Shown: one piece after another, positions 51,041 through 59,982 of the stretch
Layout: each line of letters begins with the position of its first letter
Numbering within the stretch: position 1 is the stretch's first letter
From: Bin94 sp965215535
Lineage (GTDB): Bacteria > Gemmatimonadota > Gemmatimonadetes > Longimicrobiales > Gaopeijiaceae
Assembly (NCBI GenBank): GCA_965215535.1
Contig: OZ244063.1
Location: 620,001-684,000 of the forward strand
DNA length: 64,000 nucleotides
Reading direction: 5' to 3'
Program-made: the position numbers and the translations under genes
The notes under the pieces: generated by a model
The model's input: only the letters and a program-made list of their open reading frames with translations
Database searches by the model: none
Told to the model about the DNA's origin: nothing

Positions 51041-53866
51041 ATGAACAGGATCTCTGCCTCTCTCGCCCTCTCTCTCTCTGTCCTCATTCTGTCCCCGACC
51101 GCTCTCTTCGCCCAGGAGAAGCCGACGCTCGTTCCCGACGACTACGGCCAGTGGGAGCGACTGGGGGCCGGCATCCTCTCGCCCGATGGCCGCTGGCTGG
51201 CCGCAGCGATCGCGCGCGTCAACGAAGAGAACGAACTGCGCATTCACGCCACCGACTCGGATTCGGTCGTGGTCGTGCCCTACGGTTCGCGCCCCGTTTT
51301 CAGCGCCGACAGCCGTTGGCTGGCGTATGCGATCGGGGTTTCGGCCGCTGAACGCGAGCGGGCGCAGAAGTCGCGCCAGCCGATCCGGAATGATCTGGGG
51401 CTGCTCGATCTGAACAGCGGCGTCCCGGAGGTGATCGAAGAGGTCGAGTCCTTCTCGCTGTCGGACGACGGCCGCTTCCTGGCGATCCGGCGCTACCGCC
51501 CCGAGGACAAGGAGAGCCGCGGCGTCGATGTGGTGGTGCGCGAGCTGGCCACCTCGTCATCGCTGAGCTTCGGGAATGTGGCGGCGCTGGCCTGGCAGGA
51601 CGAGGGAACGCTTCTGGCCATGACGATCGACGCCGACGACCGCGTGGGGAATGGCGTGCGCCTCTACGACCCCGCAACCGGACGGCTGCGCTCGCTCGAC
51701 ACCCGCGATGCAACCTACCGGGGGCTCTCCTGGCGCGAGGAATCGGCCGATCTGGCGGTTCTGCGCACCTTCACCGACGACGCCCACGAAGACACCGCAC
51801 ATGTGGCGCTGGCCTGGCTGGGCCTGGATGGCGACACGCCCGAGGCCTTCGCGCTCGATCCGCAGCAGGACGAAGATCTGTTGCCGGCGGGAACGCGCAT
51901 CGTCGAGTACCGGACTCCCTCGTGGTCGGACGATGGCAGCATGATCTTCCTGGGCATCCAGGACCGCACTCCGGTCGAACCGGTGGCCGAGGCGGAGGGA
52001 GCCGAAGAGGGAGAAGCGGAAGAGGGCGACGAGGCAGCCGGAGGGAACGGGGCCGGGTCCGGACGCGGCGACAACGATGACGGGGAGGTGGCCGGGGTCG
52101 AGATCTGGCACGCGCTCGATGTCGATCCGGTGCCGCAGCAGCGGGTGCGGGAACGCGCTCTGCGCCGCATGCACCATATCGGGGGCTGGAATCCCGAGCG
52201 AGGGGATTTTCTGCAGCTCGGCGGCGATCATGCCGATCGCGCCACGGTTCTGGAGGGCGGTCGCCACCTGCTGGCCCGCGACGAAACGCCCTACGATGTG
52301 GAGGCGATGTTCCGCCAGCAGTTCTACGACATCTACGCCGTGGAGACCGCCACCGCCCAGCGCACACTGGTTCGCGAACGGGTTGCCCAGGATTATGGCG
52401 GCAGCCCCGGAGGACGCTATATCCTCTGGTTCGAGGGCGAAGACTACTGGGCCCACGATCTGGCGAGCGGCGAGACGCACAATCTGACCGGCGACCTGGA
52501 TGGCGTCTTCGTGAATCTCGATGTGACGCCGACCCGCGAGCAGATGCCCTCCTTCGGGGTGGCCGGGTGGATGGAGGACGATCGGTCGGTGCTGATCAAC
52601 GACCAGTGGGACGTCTGGGAGATCAATCCCGATGGATCGGGGGGACGGCGGCTGACGCAGGGGGCCACGGAGCGGATCCAGCACCGGGCGGTGCGCGTGG
52701 ATCGGGACGCCGACGCCTTCGCTGCCGATTCTCCGATCTACTACTCCCTCTACGGGGAGTGGACCAAGGAGGCGGGATTTGCGCGCGGCAACCCTGGCCG
52801 CGAACTGGAAACGCTGATTCGCGACAACGCCGCCTACGGATCCTTCTTTGCCAGTCTGGCGAAGGCCGACGATGCCGACCGCTATCTCTTCCGGCGCGAG
52901 CGCTTCAACGATTCCCCCGACTTTTTTGTGGCCGGCCCCGATCTGGACAATGCGCGCCAGGTCACCCGCACCAATCCCTTCCAGAGCGACTACGCCTGGG
53001 GGCGCACGGAGCTGATCGACTACGAGAACGAGTGGGGACGGCCGCTGCAGGGAGCGCTCATCTACCCGGCCAACTACGAGCCGGGCACCCTCTACCCGAT
53101 GATCGTCTATCATTATGAGCTGCTCTCGCAGAACCTTCACCGCTACGTGGCGCCCGACGCCACCAACTACTACAACGCGCAAGCCTGGAGTCAGGAGGGT
53201 TACTTCGTCTTCCAGCCCGACATCGTGTACCGGGACCGCAGACCGGGCCAGTCGAATGTGGAGACGCTGCGTCCGGCGGTGGCGGCAGTCCTGGAAAGCG
53301 GAATGATCGACCCCGAGCGGGTGGGGCTGATCGGCCATTCATGGGGCGGCTACCAGACCACCTTCTTCGTCACCCAGGACGACCTCTTCGCCAGCGCGGT
53401 GGCGGGCGCTCCGCTCACCAACCTGATGAGCATGTACCTCTCCTTCTACTGGAATTCGGGCGGCACCGACGCGCGCATCTTCGAGATCAGCCAGGGCCGC
53501 ATGCAGGTTCCCTGGTGGGAAGACTACGCTTCCTACGAGGCGAACTCGCCGCTGCACCATATTCAGGAGATGACAACCCCGCTCCTCATGATGTTCGGAT
53601 CAGACGACGGCGCAGTCGAATTCAATCAGGGCGTCGAGTTCTACAACGCCGCGCGCCGCCTGGGCAAGAACATGGTTCTGCTTGTCTATGAAGGCGAAAA
53701 TCATGGCCTGGCCAAGGAGGCCAACCAGCGCGACTACCGCGACCGCATCATGCAGTGGTTCGCCCACTACCTGAAGGGAGAAGAGGCGCCCGACTGGATC
53801 ACGAAGGGGTTGCCCTACCTGGAGCAGCAGAACGGACTGAAGCAGGGGAGGCGACCGGTTCCCTGA
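51041..53866 (+). CDS. Secreted prolyl-oligopeptidase-family serine peptidase (S9)
   Basis: 941 residues from ATG 51041 with signal peptide LSLSVLILSPTALFAQ. N-terminal beta-propeller made of WD40-like PD40 segments (GAGILSPDGRWLAAAIARV, FSADSRWLAYAIG, PSWSDDGSMIFLG); an acidic low-complexity insertion (EAEGAEEGEAEEGDEAAGG) interrupts it near residue 320. The C-terminal alpha/beta hydrolase has Ser767 in GLIGHSWGGYQT, an Asp in MMFGSDDGAVEF and the His in YEGENHGLAK. It cleaves peptides, probably in the periplasm; specificity unknown. The open frame reaches 50951 but the signal sets the start. Confidence 0.94.
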   Translation: MNRISASLALSLSVLILSPTALFAQEKPTLVPDDYGQWERLGAGILSPDGRWLAAAIARVNEENELRIHATDSDSVVVVPYGSRPVFSADSRWLAYAIGVSAAERERAQKSRQPIRNDLGLLDLNSGVPEVIEEVESFSLSDDGRFLAIRRYRPEDKESRGVDVVVRELATSSSLSFGNVAALAWQDEGTLLAMTIDADDRVGNGVRLYDPATGRLRSLDTRDATYRGLSWREESADLAVLRTFTDDAHEDTAHVALAWLGLDGDTPEAFALDPQQDEDLLPAGTRIVEYRTPSWSDDGSMIFLGIQDRTPVEPVAEAEGAEEGEAEEGDEAAGGNGAGSGRGDNDDGEVAGVEIWHALDVDPVPQQRVRERALRRMHHIGGWNPERGDFLQLGGDHADRATVLEGGRHLLARDETPYDVEAMFRQQFYDIYAVETATAQRTLVRERVAQDYGGSPGGRYILWFEGEDYWAHDLASGETHNLTGDLDGVFVNLDVTPTREQMPSFGVAGWMEDDRSVLINDQWDVWEINPDGSGGRRLTQGATERIQHRAVRVDRDADAFAADSPIYYSLYGEWTKEAGFARGNPGRELETLIRDNAAYGSFFASLAKADDADRYLFRRERFNDSPDFFVAGPDLDNARQVTRTNPFQSDYAWGRTELIDYENEWGRPLQGALIYPANYEPGTLYPMIVYHYELLSQNLHRYVAPDATNYYNAQAWSQEGYFVFQPDIVYRDRRPGQSNVETLRPAVAAVLESGMIDPERVGLIGHSWGGYQTTFFVTQDDLFASAVAGAPLTNLMSMYLSFYWNSGGTDARIFEISQGRMQVPWWEDYASYEANSPLHHIQEMTTPLLMMFGSDDGAVEFNQGVEFYNAARRLGKNMVLLVYEGENHGLAKEANQRDYRDRIMQWFAHYLKGEEAPDWITKGLPYLEQQNGLKQGRRPVP

Positions 53867-54057
53867 CGGGCGAGGGGCCCTTCGCGGTGGGTGTGGCACC
53901 GAGGATCGCGAGATGATGCGGGATGACGGGAACGAGGTGAGCAGTCCCGCGAATCAGAATCGCCCGCGACGCGCTCGCCGATTGCCCGTACGAAGGCAAC
54001 AGCCCCCGCCGGTGTGCATCTTGAATGACGATGCGCCGAGATGAAACAGGAGCGATA
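53867..54057. other. Gap between convergent S9 peptidase and LRR-protease genes
   Basis: 191 bases. A near-perfect short dyad GCGAGGGGCCCTTCGC lies just after the S9 stop and could fold, without a T-run. No gene is seen. Confidence 0.3.
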
Positions 54058-57000
54058 TCACGAAGGTGGCCAGACGGGAAGCCCGCGGGATGTGATCGCT
54101 TCCAGGCGGATGCCGGGAGCGATCTCCGATGCATCCGCCTGATTGAACGGACCATCCAGTATGGCCCGGATTTGTCCGGAATCGACGTTCTTCAGGATGG
54201 TCATGGGGGTGTGGATGGATTCGTCGAGGATGGCGGTCCCGCCGGGGGTCGTGAGCGTGATGCTCGCAAGCTTCCCGAACACATCCGCATGAACGGGGAG
54301 CATGAAGGCAAAATGCCAGGCCGGAATATCTTCCCCGTCAGCGATCTCGGCCATGTCAAAACTCACGTTAAAGAGCTCTTGACCACCTCCGTCATGGCCA
54401 GCGATCCGGTGGGGACCGAAGTCGACCGGGGAAGTGGCCGCGACGTCCATCCCGAAAGCGGGCTTGAGAAAGGGGTGTCCGTCAGAGCTCACGCCGCCCC
54501 AGAGGAGGAGCGATGGTGGCGGAGCTGTTGCCTGTAGCATATCCGGTTGCGACGCGCGGAACCGGAAGGCCCGCCTGAAGTGATAATCGCTGATCCAGCG
54601 TCTCTCACTGCAGTAGCCCATGACATCGGTGCTGTACGGAGGGATGACGTTGTCGTCGGCAAAATCGAAGCCCCATGTATTCGTTACACCACCTTCGTAG
54701 GGATAGTTGGGATCAAGATTGACATATACGCCGCAAGGCGCATGCGAGAGATTCAGGTTGTGGCCAAGCTCGTGAGCCATGATCATGGGATTTCCGAGTG
54801 GTGCATAGCTGATCCGGCCGGCCTGCCTTGCGATGCCGTACCTTCCCTGGGAATACACAGCCATGTAATAGGGGCCGGAACGCGCATCGTGACCCTCGGA
54901 TGCACGAACGGCCGCGATGCAGTGTATCTCTTCGCCATAGGGACAGGTTATGGGTTCATGTGTTGCCACATTGAGCTCGCCGATCGGGAGAAGCGTGCGC
55001 ACCTCCGCAAGGCCGGGGTGTCCAGCCGGATCCCTGGCCATCTCGGCGATCGTAGCCACGACCTGCGGTTCCTCTGCTCCGCAGCACGGAACAAGAACAA
55101 GATTCAGGGGAGGGAGCTCCGAGACATCGAGTTCCTGACGGCCCTCGGCCGGAACCCGGGTCGAAACGCCGAGCGCGGGGTCGAGAGTGCCGTCTGGATC
55201 GATTTCGACAACCATTTCAAGCCCCGGTTGAATAAACTTCCCCGGAATGCGCACATTGAGAGAGCCATCTTTCCATCCTTCGTCGATTCTCGTGGGAATC
55301 GGATTTCCATTGCCCGGCATATCGGTCTCGAAGACCGGACTCCCGGCAAGAAAGAACGTCGCCCGGGCACCGGGAATCGTCGTATGCGAAGGCATGTGAG
55401 CTTGTGGGAACACCCGAAGAAGCGCATCTCGACCGGCGACCAGAGGCACGGACATCTCAAGGTCCTGTACGCCCTGTGTCAGATAGGCACTCGCCTGACA
55501 GTACTGAACGATGACTTGGATCCGTCCTTCAAGCCACGCTTTAAAGCCGGCATCAGTCGGGGCACAAAGATCGGTGTCGCTGGTGTTCAGGTAACCGAGC
55601 CTTGGCAGCCTGGTCATCGTGTGGGGCAGTGGGCCGAAAAGTCGCCTGTTTTCGCGCAGGTTCAATCTCCGCAATGCGTCACTCGATCCGAAAGTCGCGG
55701 GGAGCAGGCCGCTCAGGTCATTGGCTGCGAGATTCAGGACCGCCAATTCGGGAAGCCGGCCCAGGCTCGGCGGAACCGATCCCGTAAATCGATTGTTCTC
55801 CAGATCAATCTCCCTGAGATGGTGACCGAATTGGAACACACCGATGTCACCGGATAACTTGTTGTCCGAGAGGATGAGGCTTTGAATCCGACCGGTGCCG
55901 GACACTGAGTGGATCGAACCCCGGAAGTCGTTTGAGGACAAGCGAAGATACTCAAGGCGCGGTAGCCAGCTCGGAAGCCTTCCCGTGAGGCGATTCGCGT
56001 GCAGATCCAAAACCATCAGCGAGTCAAGGTTGCTCCACTCGCTCGGAATGGCCCCCTTGTAGTTGGTCCGGACAAGCTTCAGCTCCCTGAGCCGTTGCAG
56101 TTCGCCAATCCACCGCGGTGCAACGATTCCGAGGGTGCCCGATGCCACCGGCCCCATCACCTCCAACGATTCGAGTGCGCGCAACTCCCTGATACGCGAG
56201 GGCAGGTCGCCGGAAAACTCTCCCGCGAGACGAAGTTTTCGGAGGTTCCGCAAATCGCCAAGCTCGCTCGGGATCGCGCCCTTCATCGCCGTTATCTCGA
56301 GTTCAACGATGTCTCCGTCTTCTTCCCCAATCCTGGTACACAGGCCCGTTCCAGGCGTCCGGTCACAGATTGCCGCGACAACCTCCCGGTCATCGTAGGG
56401 CTCACACACTGTGGACGTGCCTGCCACGAAGCTCAGGGAATCCAGCCATGCCCGGAACGCCGGCTCGGGTGGGGTGCACAGTCCGGTTCCGCCATAATTC
56501 AGGCTGTCCAGCGGTGCGCCGGCCAGCGCATTCGGAAGTCGGCCCACGAGCTCGGGATTGTCGGAAACGTCCAGACTTCTCAGCGCATTCAGCTCTCCCA
56601 ACGCCTCGGAGAGGGTGCCCTTGAGGCCGTTGTCCGAAAGGGACAGGGAGACCACATGTCCCGATACCGAATCTATGGAAACGCCATGGAGGCCATGCAG
56701 AGAAATTGTGCTGGACGGTCCGTTCAGGAGATTGTTGATCTCGCTCGACCAACTCTTGTCCCAGTCACTCCCGCCGGCCCTGTCGTACAGCGAAATCAGG
56801 ATATTGCGATCCTCGTTGTCGCAGTAACTGTCGCCTGAGTTGAGCGAACCGGATTCATTCCTCAGAGCTCCTGACCAACGCCAGTCCGGTCCGGCACACA
56901 ATCCGGCGTTGTCGTATATCCAGGCTGCACCAGCGGGCCGAAATGGAAGAACGCCCGTAAACCCGTTCGAACGCAGATCGAGCGCCAGCGGATTCATCTC

Positions 57001-58854
57001 GCGAAGTCCCATTGGAATGTCGCCGGTCAGGGCATTGTTTCGCAGAGTCAAGGATTGCAGACTGGTCAACTTCAGGAACTCCAGGGGGATGGAGCCCGTG
57101 AGCGAAGCTCCTTCAACGGTCAACTTCCGGAGGCGCGTCAACTTTGCCAGTTCGGGCGGAATCGGACCCGCCATGGGATTGTACGACAAGTCCAGGACTT
57201 CGAGATTGTGAGCGCTGGCGAGTGCAGCGGGAATGTGGACGAGCTTGTTGCTGCGAAGAGACAGGACTCGGACGCGCATCGGCGCACCCGGTGGCAGGTC
57301 TTCCAATTGATTGCCATCCAGAAGCAGCGTATCTGCATTGGCAATTTCGGGCGGGATCGCGATCAAATTGTTGTAGCTCAAGTCCAGGTGAGCGGCGTTT
57401 CCCAGCTCGGGGGGGATCGTGGTCAGTTGATTTCCCGCAAGATCTATGCGTGTGGCGCTCCCGAGCCCCGACGGTACGCTGGTCAGCCTGTTGCCCCGCA
57501 ATTTGATTTTGTCACTCGACATGAATGCATTCTTCGGGATCGAGACAAGCTGGTTGTAGTCCATGTAGACACCTTCCCAGATTGCTTCAAAGTCCGGTGG
57601 AAGAACAGCGATCTGATTGGAGCGCAGGGAAACGATCGGAACCCTGCCCAGACTGGATGGGATGGAGATCAACCGACTTTCGTGGAGCCATATTTTAGCC
57701 TTGGTCAACCTCCCAAGCTCTTCAGGCACTTCCGTGAGGAGAGTCTCGCTGAGATTGAGAAATTCCAGAGAGGTCAGGTTGCCGATTTCCGGAGGAATTT
57801 CCGTAAGCGGGTTCCGACCGACCATGAATTCCCTGAGTTTCCGCAAAGCGCCTATTTCGGGAGGAATCGCCGCAATGGCATTGTTGTGGGCATTGAGAAT
57901 CTCAAGGTTTCGCAGATTTCCGATGCTCGACGGAAGCGCGTCAACGGAATTTGCAGGAAACGACAGATTGGTTAGTGAATGGAGATTTCCAATCGTCGGA
58001 GGCAATCTGGCGAGAGTGGTCTTCGTCATGTCAAGCCACGTCAGACTGGAGAGGTTTCCGATCTCTGGCGGAAGTGCCGAAATGAGATTGAACCCCAGTC
58101 CCAAGTGCTTCAGTCGCGACAGCTTTCCCAACTCGGAAGGGATTACGGCGATCTTGTTCCTCGAGAGATACAAACGGGTCAGTTGAGACAGATTCCCGAT
58201 CTCCGGCGGGATTGCGGTGATGTTCCAATTGGAAGAAAGGTCAAGGTAGGTCAGATGGGCCAACCCGCCAATCTCGGCGGGAATCGCTCCTCGAAGTCCG
58301 GGAGTGCGGAATCTGAGCCATTGATTCCATCCCAGATCAAGCCTGACAACTCGGCCGGTGGAGTCAGTTGCAACGCCGTACCAGGTACCCAGGGGCGCAT
58401 CGGTCAACCAGTTGGTCTTGATTCTCCAGTTCGGCCCGTCGGTGGCATGGTAGAGCGCAACAAGAATGTCACGATCCGGATTCGTCTTTACGGAGACCAC
58501 GAGGATTTGCGACACCATTCCCTGACCAGGAAGCGTCGCAGTGATCGTCAGGGTGTCCGTCCCTTCGGCAACCCCAGTGACCTGCAGCCTGGACCTTGCG
58601 ATTTCAGCCGCTACAATATCGCCGGAACCAGACGCGACCGCATAGGACAGCGAGTCGTCACCGAGAACTTCAAAATATGTCGAGAGATCCACTGAAACCG
58701 ATCCGCCAACGCCCAGCGTGTGCGGACGGATCGGATTCCCGACAATCGTCGGCACAGAGGCCACTGAACCACCGGGCTGAACCGGGTCGTCGCAGGAAGA
58801 GCCAAGTGCCGCCACCATCAGGACGACGGAAATGCGTCGGGTGAAGCGTTTCAT
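54058..58854 (-). CDS. Lipoprotein with two leucine-rich-repeat blocks and a C-terminal metzincin-type metalloprotease domain
   Basis: 1598 residues, one intact frame. Signal with lipobox Cys21 (VAALGSSCDD); an Ig-like domain to about 125; an LRR cap (ILVALYHATDGPNW at 130-143, then TWYGVATD); about 20 LRRs of 23 residues to about 640 (LPPEIGNLSSLTWLDM, IPPEIGALRKLREFMV); a second cap (ILISLYDRAGGSDW) near 685; and further LRRs to about 1100 (LNLAANDLSGLLP). The protease part starts about 1120: zinc motif HELGHNLNLSH at 1361-1371 and a Met-turn VMGYC with Met1412. The usual Gly of HExxHxxGxxH is Asn. Likely lipid-anchored to a membrane, binding partners by LRR and cutting proteins. DNA here is lower in GC than the neighbours. 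Confidence 0.92.
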   Translation of the reverse strand: MKRFTRRISVVLMVAALGSSCDDPVQPGGSVASVPTIVGNPIRPHTLGVGGSVSVDLSTYFEVLGDDSLSYAVASGSGDIVAAEIARSRLQVTGVAEGTDTLTITATLPGQGMVSQILVVSVKTNPDRDILVALYHATDGPNWRIKTNWLTDAPLGTWYGVATDSTGRVVRLDLGWNQWLRFRTPGLRGAIPAEIGGLAHLTYLDLSSNWNITAIPPEIGNLSQLTRLYLSRNKIAVIPSELGKLSRLKHLGLGFNLISALPPEIGNLSSLTWLDMTKTTLARLPPTIGNLHSLTNLSFPANSVDALPSSIGNLRNLEILNAHNNAIAAIPPEIGALRKLREFMVGRNPLTEIPPEIGNLTSLEFLNLSETLLTEVPEELGRLTKAKIWLHESRLISIPSSLGRVPIVSLRSNQIAVLPPDFEAIWEGVYMDYNQLVSIPKNAFMSSDKIKLRGNRLTSVPSGLGSATRIDLAGNQLTTIPPELGNAAHLDLSYNNLIAIPPEIANADTLLLDGNQLEDLPPGAPMRVRVLSLRSNKLVHIPAALASAHNLEVLDLSYNPMAGPIPPELAKLTRLRKLTVEGASLTGSIPLEFLKLTSLQSLTLRNNALTGDIPMGLREMNPLALDLRSNGFTGVLPFRPAGAAWIYDNAGLCAGPDWRWSGALRNESGSLNSGDSYCDNEDRNILISLYDRAGGSDWDKSWSSEINNLLNGPSSTISLHGLHGVSIDSVSGHVVSLSLSDNGLKGTLSEALGELNALRSLDVSDNPELVGRLPNALAGAPLDSLNYGGTGLCTPPEPAFRAWLDSLSFVAGTSTVCEPYDDREVVAAICDRTPGTGLCTRIGEEDGDIVELEITAMKGAIPSELGDLRNLRKLRLAGEFSGDLPSRIRELRALESLEVMGPVASGTLGIVAPRWIGELQRLRELKLVRTNYKGAIPSEWSNLDSLMVLDLHANRLTGRLPSWLPRLEYLRLSSNDFRGSIHSVSGTGRIQSLILSDNKLSGDIGVFQFGHHLREIDLENNRFTGSVPPSLGRLPELAVLNLAANDLSGLLPATFGSSDALRRLNLRENRRLFGPLPHTMTRLPRLGYLNTSDTDLCAPTDAGFKAWLEGRIQVIVQYCQASAYLTQGVQDLEMSVPLVAGRDALLRVFPQAHMPSHTTIPGARATFFLAGSPVFETDMPGNGNPIPTRIDEGWKDGSLNVRIPGKFIQPGLEMVVEIDPDGTLDPALGVSTRVPAEGRQELDVSELPPLNLVLVPCCGAEEPQVVATIAEMARDPAGHPGLAEVRTLLPIGELNVATHEPITCPYGEEIHCIAAVRASEGHDARSGPYYMAVYSQGRYGIARQAGRISYAPLGNPMIMAHELGHNLNLSHAPCGVYVNLDPNYPYEGGVTNTWGFDFADDNVIPPYSTDVMGYCSERRWISDYHFRRAFRFRASQPDMLQATAPPPSLLLWGGVSSDGHPFLKPAFGMDVAATSPVDFGPHRIAGHDGGGQELFNVSFDMAEIADGEDIPAWHFAFMLPVHADVFGKLASITLTTPGGTAILDESIHTPMTILKNVDSGQIRAILDGPFNQADASEIAPGIRLEAITSRGLPVWPPS

Positions 58855-58913
58855 CAGGCTGCATTGGGGAGGATCTGGGCGGTGGCGACAAACAGGGCGA
58901 TCGCCATGGATGC

Positions 58914-58942
58914 AGTGTAGCCCGGACAGTATCAGGGATCAA
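58914..58942 (-). promoter_or_regulatory. Predicted promoter of the LRR-metalloprotease gene
   Basis: On minus, TTGATC (58942-58937), 17 bases, TACACT (58919-58914). The -35 box overlaps the last codons of the nitrilase gene. Start of transcription near 58907 gives a leader of about 53 bases. It suggests that the protease can be expressed apart from the nitrilase gene. Confidence 0.5.
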
Positions 58943-59799
58943 ACATCCTTCCTGCTCTCCCCAGCCCGCGCCCAGGCCTCGGCATAGAGATTGGCGCGCA
59001 CATCCAGGTAACCGGGATAGTCGCGCCGCGCGGACGCCAGCGCCGGGCGTTGCAGCCGGACCACGGCAACGGGATCGGTTGTCTCGAGCAGAAGCTCGCC
59101 ATCCGGGGCGATCGCCGCCGAGGGGCTGGCGAGTGCGCCGCCGAACTGTTTTCCGGGCCGATTGACCGAGAGTACAAAGGCGCAGCTCGTGACCGCCGCC
59201 GCGCGCAGAACCAGCCGCCACCGCTCCCAGCTTTCGGCTTCGGTGGCCCGCGGAATCAGGATCGCTTCGGCGCCGAGCGCGGCAAGGGCAGAGAGGGCCT
59301 GGGGACGATTCGCATCGGAGCAGATCTGCACGCCGACCGACCATTCGCCAAGCCGGGCCGGGGCCACAATGCGGTCGCCGGGCCGGTAGTGCGCGGTCTC
59401 GTAGAAACCGGGCTCGTCGGGAAGGTGGATCTTGCGGTAGCGCAGAATGCAGGCGCCGCTCGCATCGAAAAGAAGGGCCGTGTTGTGGCGATGACCGCTG
59501 GCGGGATCGTGAACAATCGCGCCTCCCAGCAGGGCAATTCCGGCTCGGCGCGCGGCTTCGGCCAGAGCGCGGTGGCGCGGGCCGTCCGGGGGCTCGGCGT
59601 CGCGGGGCTCGGGCGTGCGGGGAATCCACCGGTCGAGGGGCAACTCGGGCAGAATTGCAAGGCCAGCGCCCTCCTCGCGCGCTCTCTGCAGATGGTCGTG
59701 CAGGCGCGCATGGGCGTCCGGGTCCGGAAAACGATCGGTGACAAGGGCAACACCGAGATCGGAGGAGAGGTGGGCAACGGGGAGCGGGGCAGACACCAT
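58939..59799 (-). CDS. Carbon-nitrogen hydrolase (nitrilase superfamily)
   Basis: 286 residues from ATG 59799. Hydrolyses amides, carbamoyl groups or nitriles through a Glu-Lys-Cys triad, all visible: Glu in ILPELPLDRW, Lys in LRYRKIHLPDEPGFYE and Cys in VGVQICSDANRPQAL. Other family strands: GVALVTDRFPDPDAHARL, GIALLGGAIVHD and CAFVLSVNRPGKQFGG. The LPDEPGFYE and ICSDANRP wording resembles N-carbamoylputrescine-amidohydrolase-like or plant-type amidases, but substrate is not assignable. Cytosolic (no signal). 84 bases upstream of the LRR-protease gene on the same strand. Confidence 0.92.
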   Translation of the reverse strand: MVSAPLPVAHLSSDLGVALVTDRFPDPDAHARLHDHLQRAREEGAGLAILPELPLDRWIPRTPEPRDAEPPDGPRHRALAEAARRAGIALLGGAIVHDPASGHRHNTALLFDASGACILRYRKIHLPDEPGFYETAHYRPGDRIVAPARLGEWSVGVQICSDANRPQALSALAALGAEAILIPRATEAESWERWRLVLRAAAVTSCAFVLSVNRPGKQFGGALASPSAAIAPDGELLLETTDPVAVVRLQRPALASARRDYPGYLDVRANLYAEAWARAGESRKDV

Positions 59800-59982
59800 G
59801 GCAGCGGCAATCTCCCGGGGTGGGAAATGAATGCGGGCGGGCGAGGCGGCAGGGCGGATATGGCGACCCGCACCTCGCAAGGAGATATTCTACTGTACAG
59901 CCGCCCGCTCGTCCCATGAACAGAGCTCTCGCCAGAGGGCGACGATGCCGCCGGGCCGAACATCTCTCCCCTGCCGAACGCC

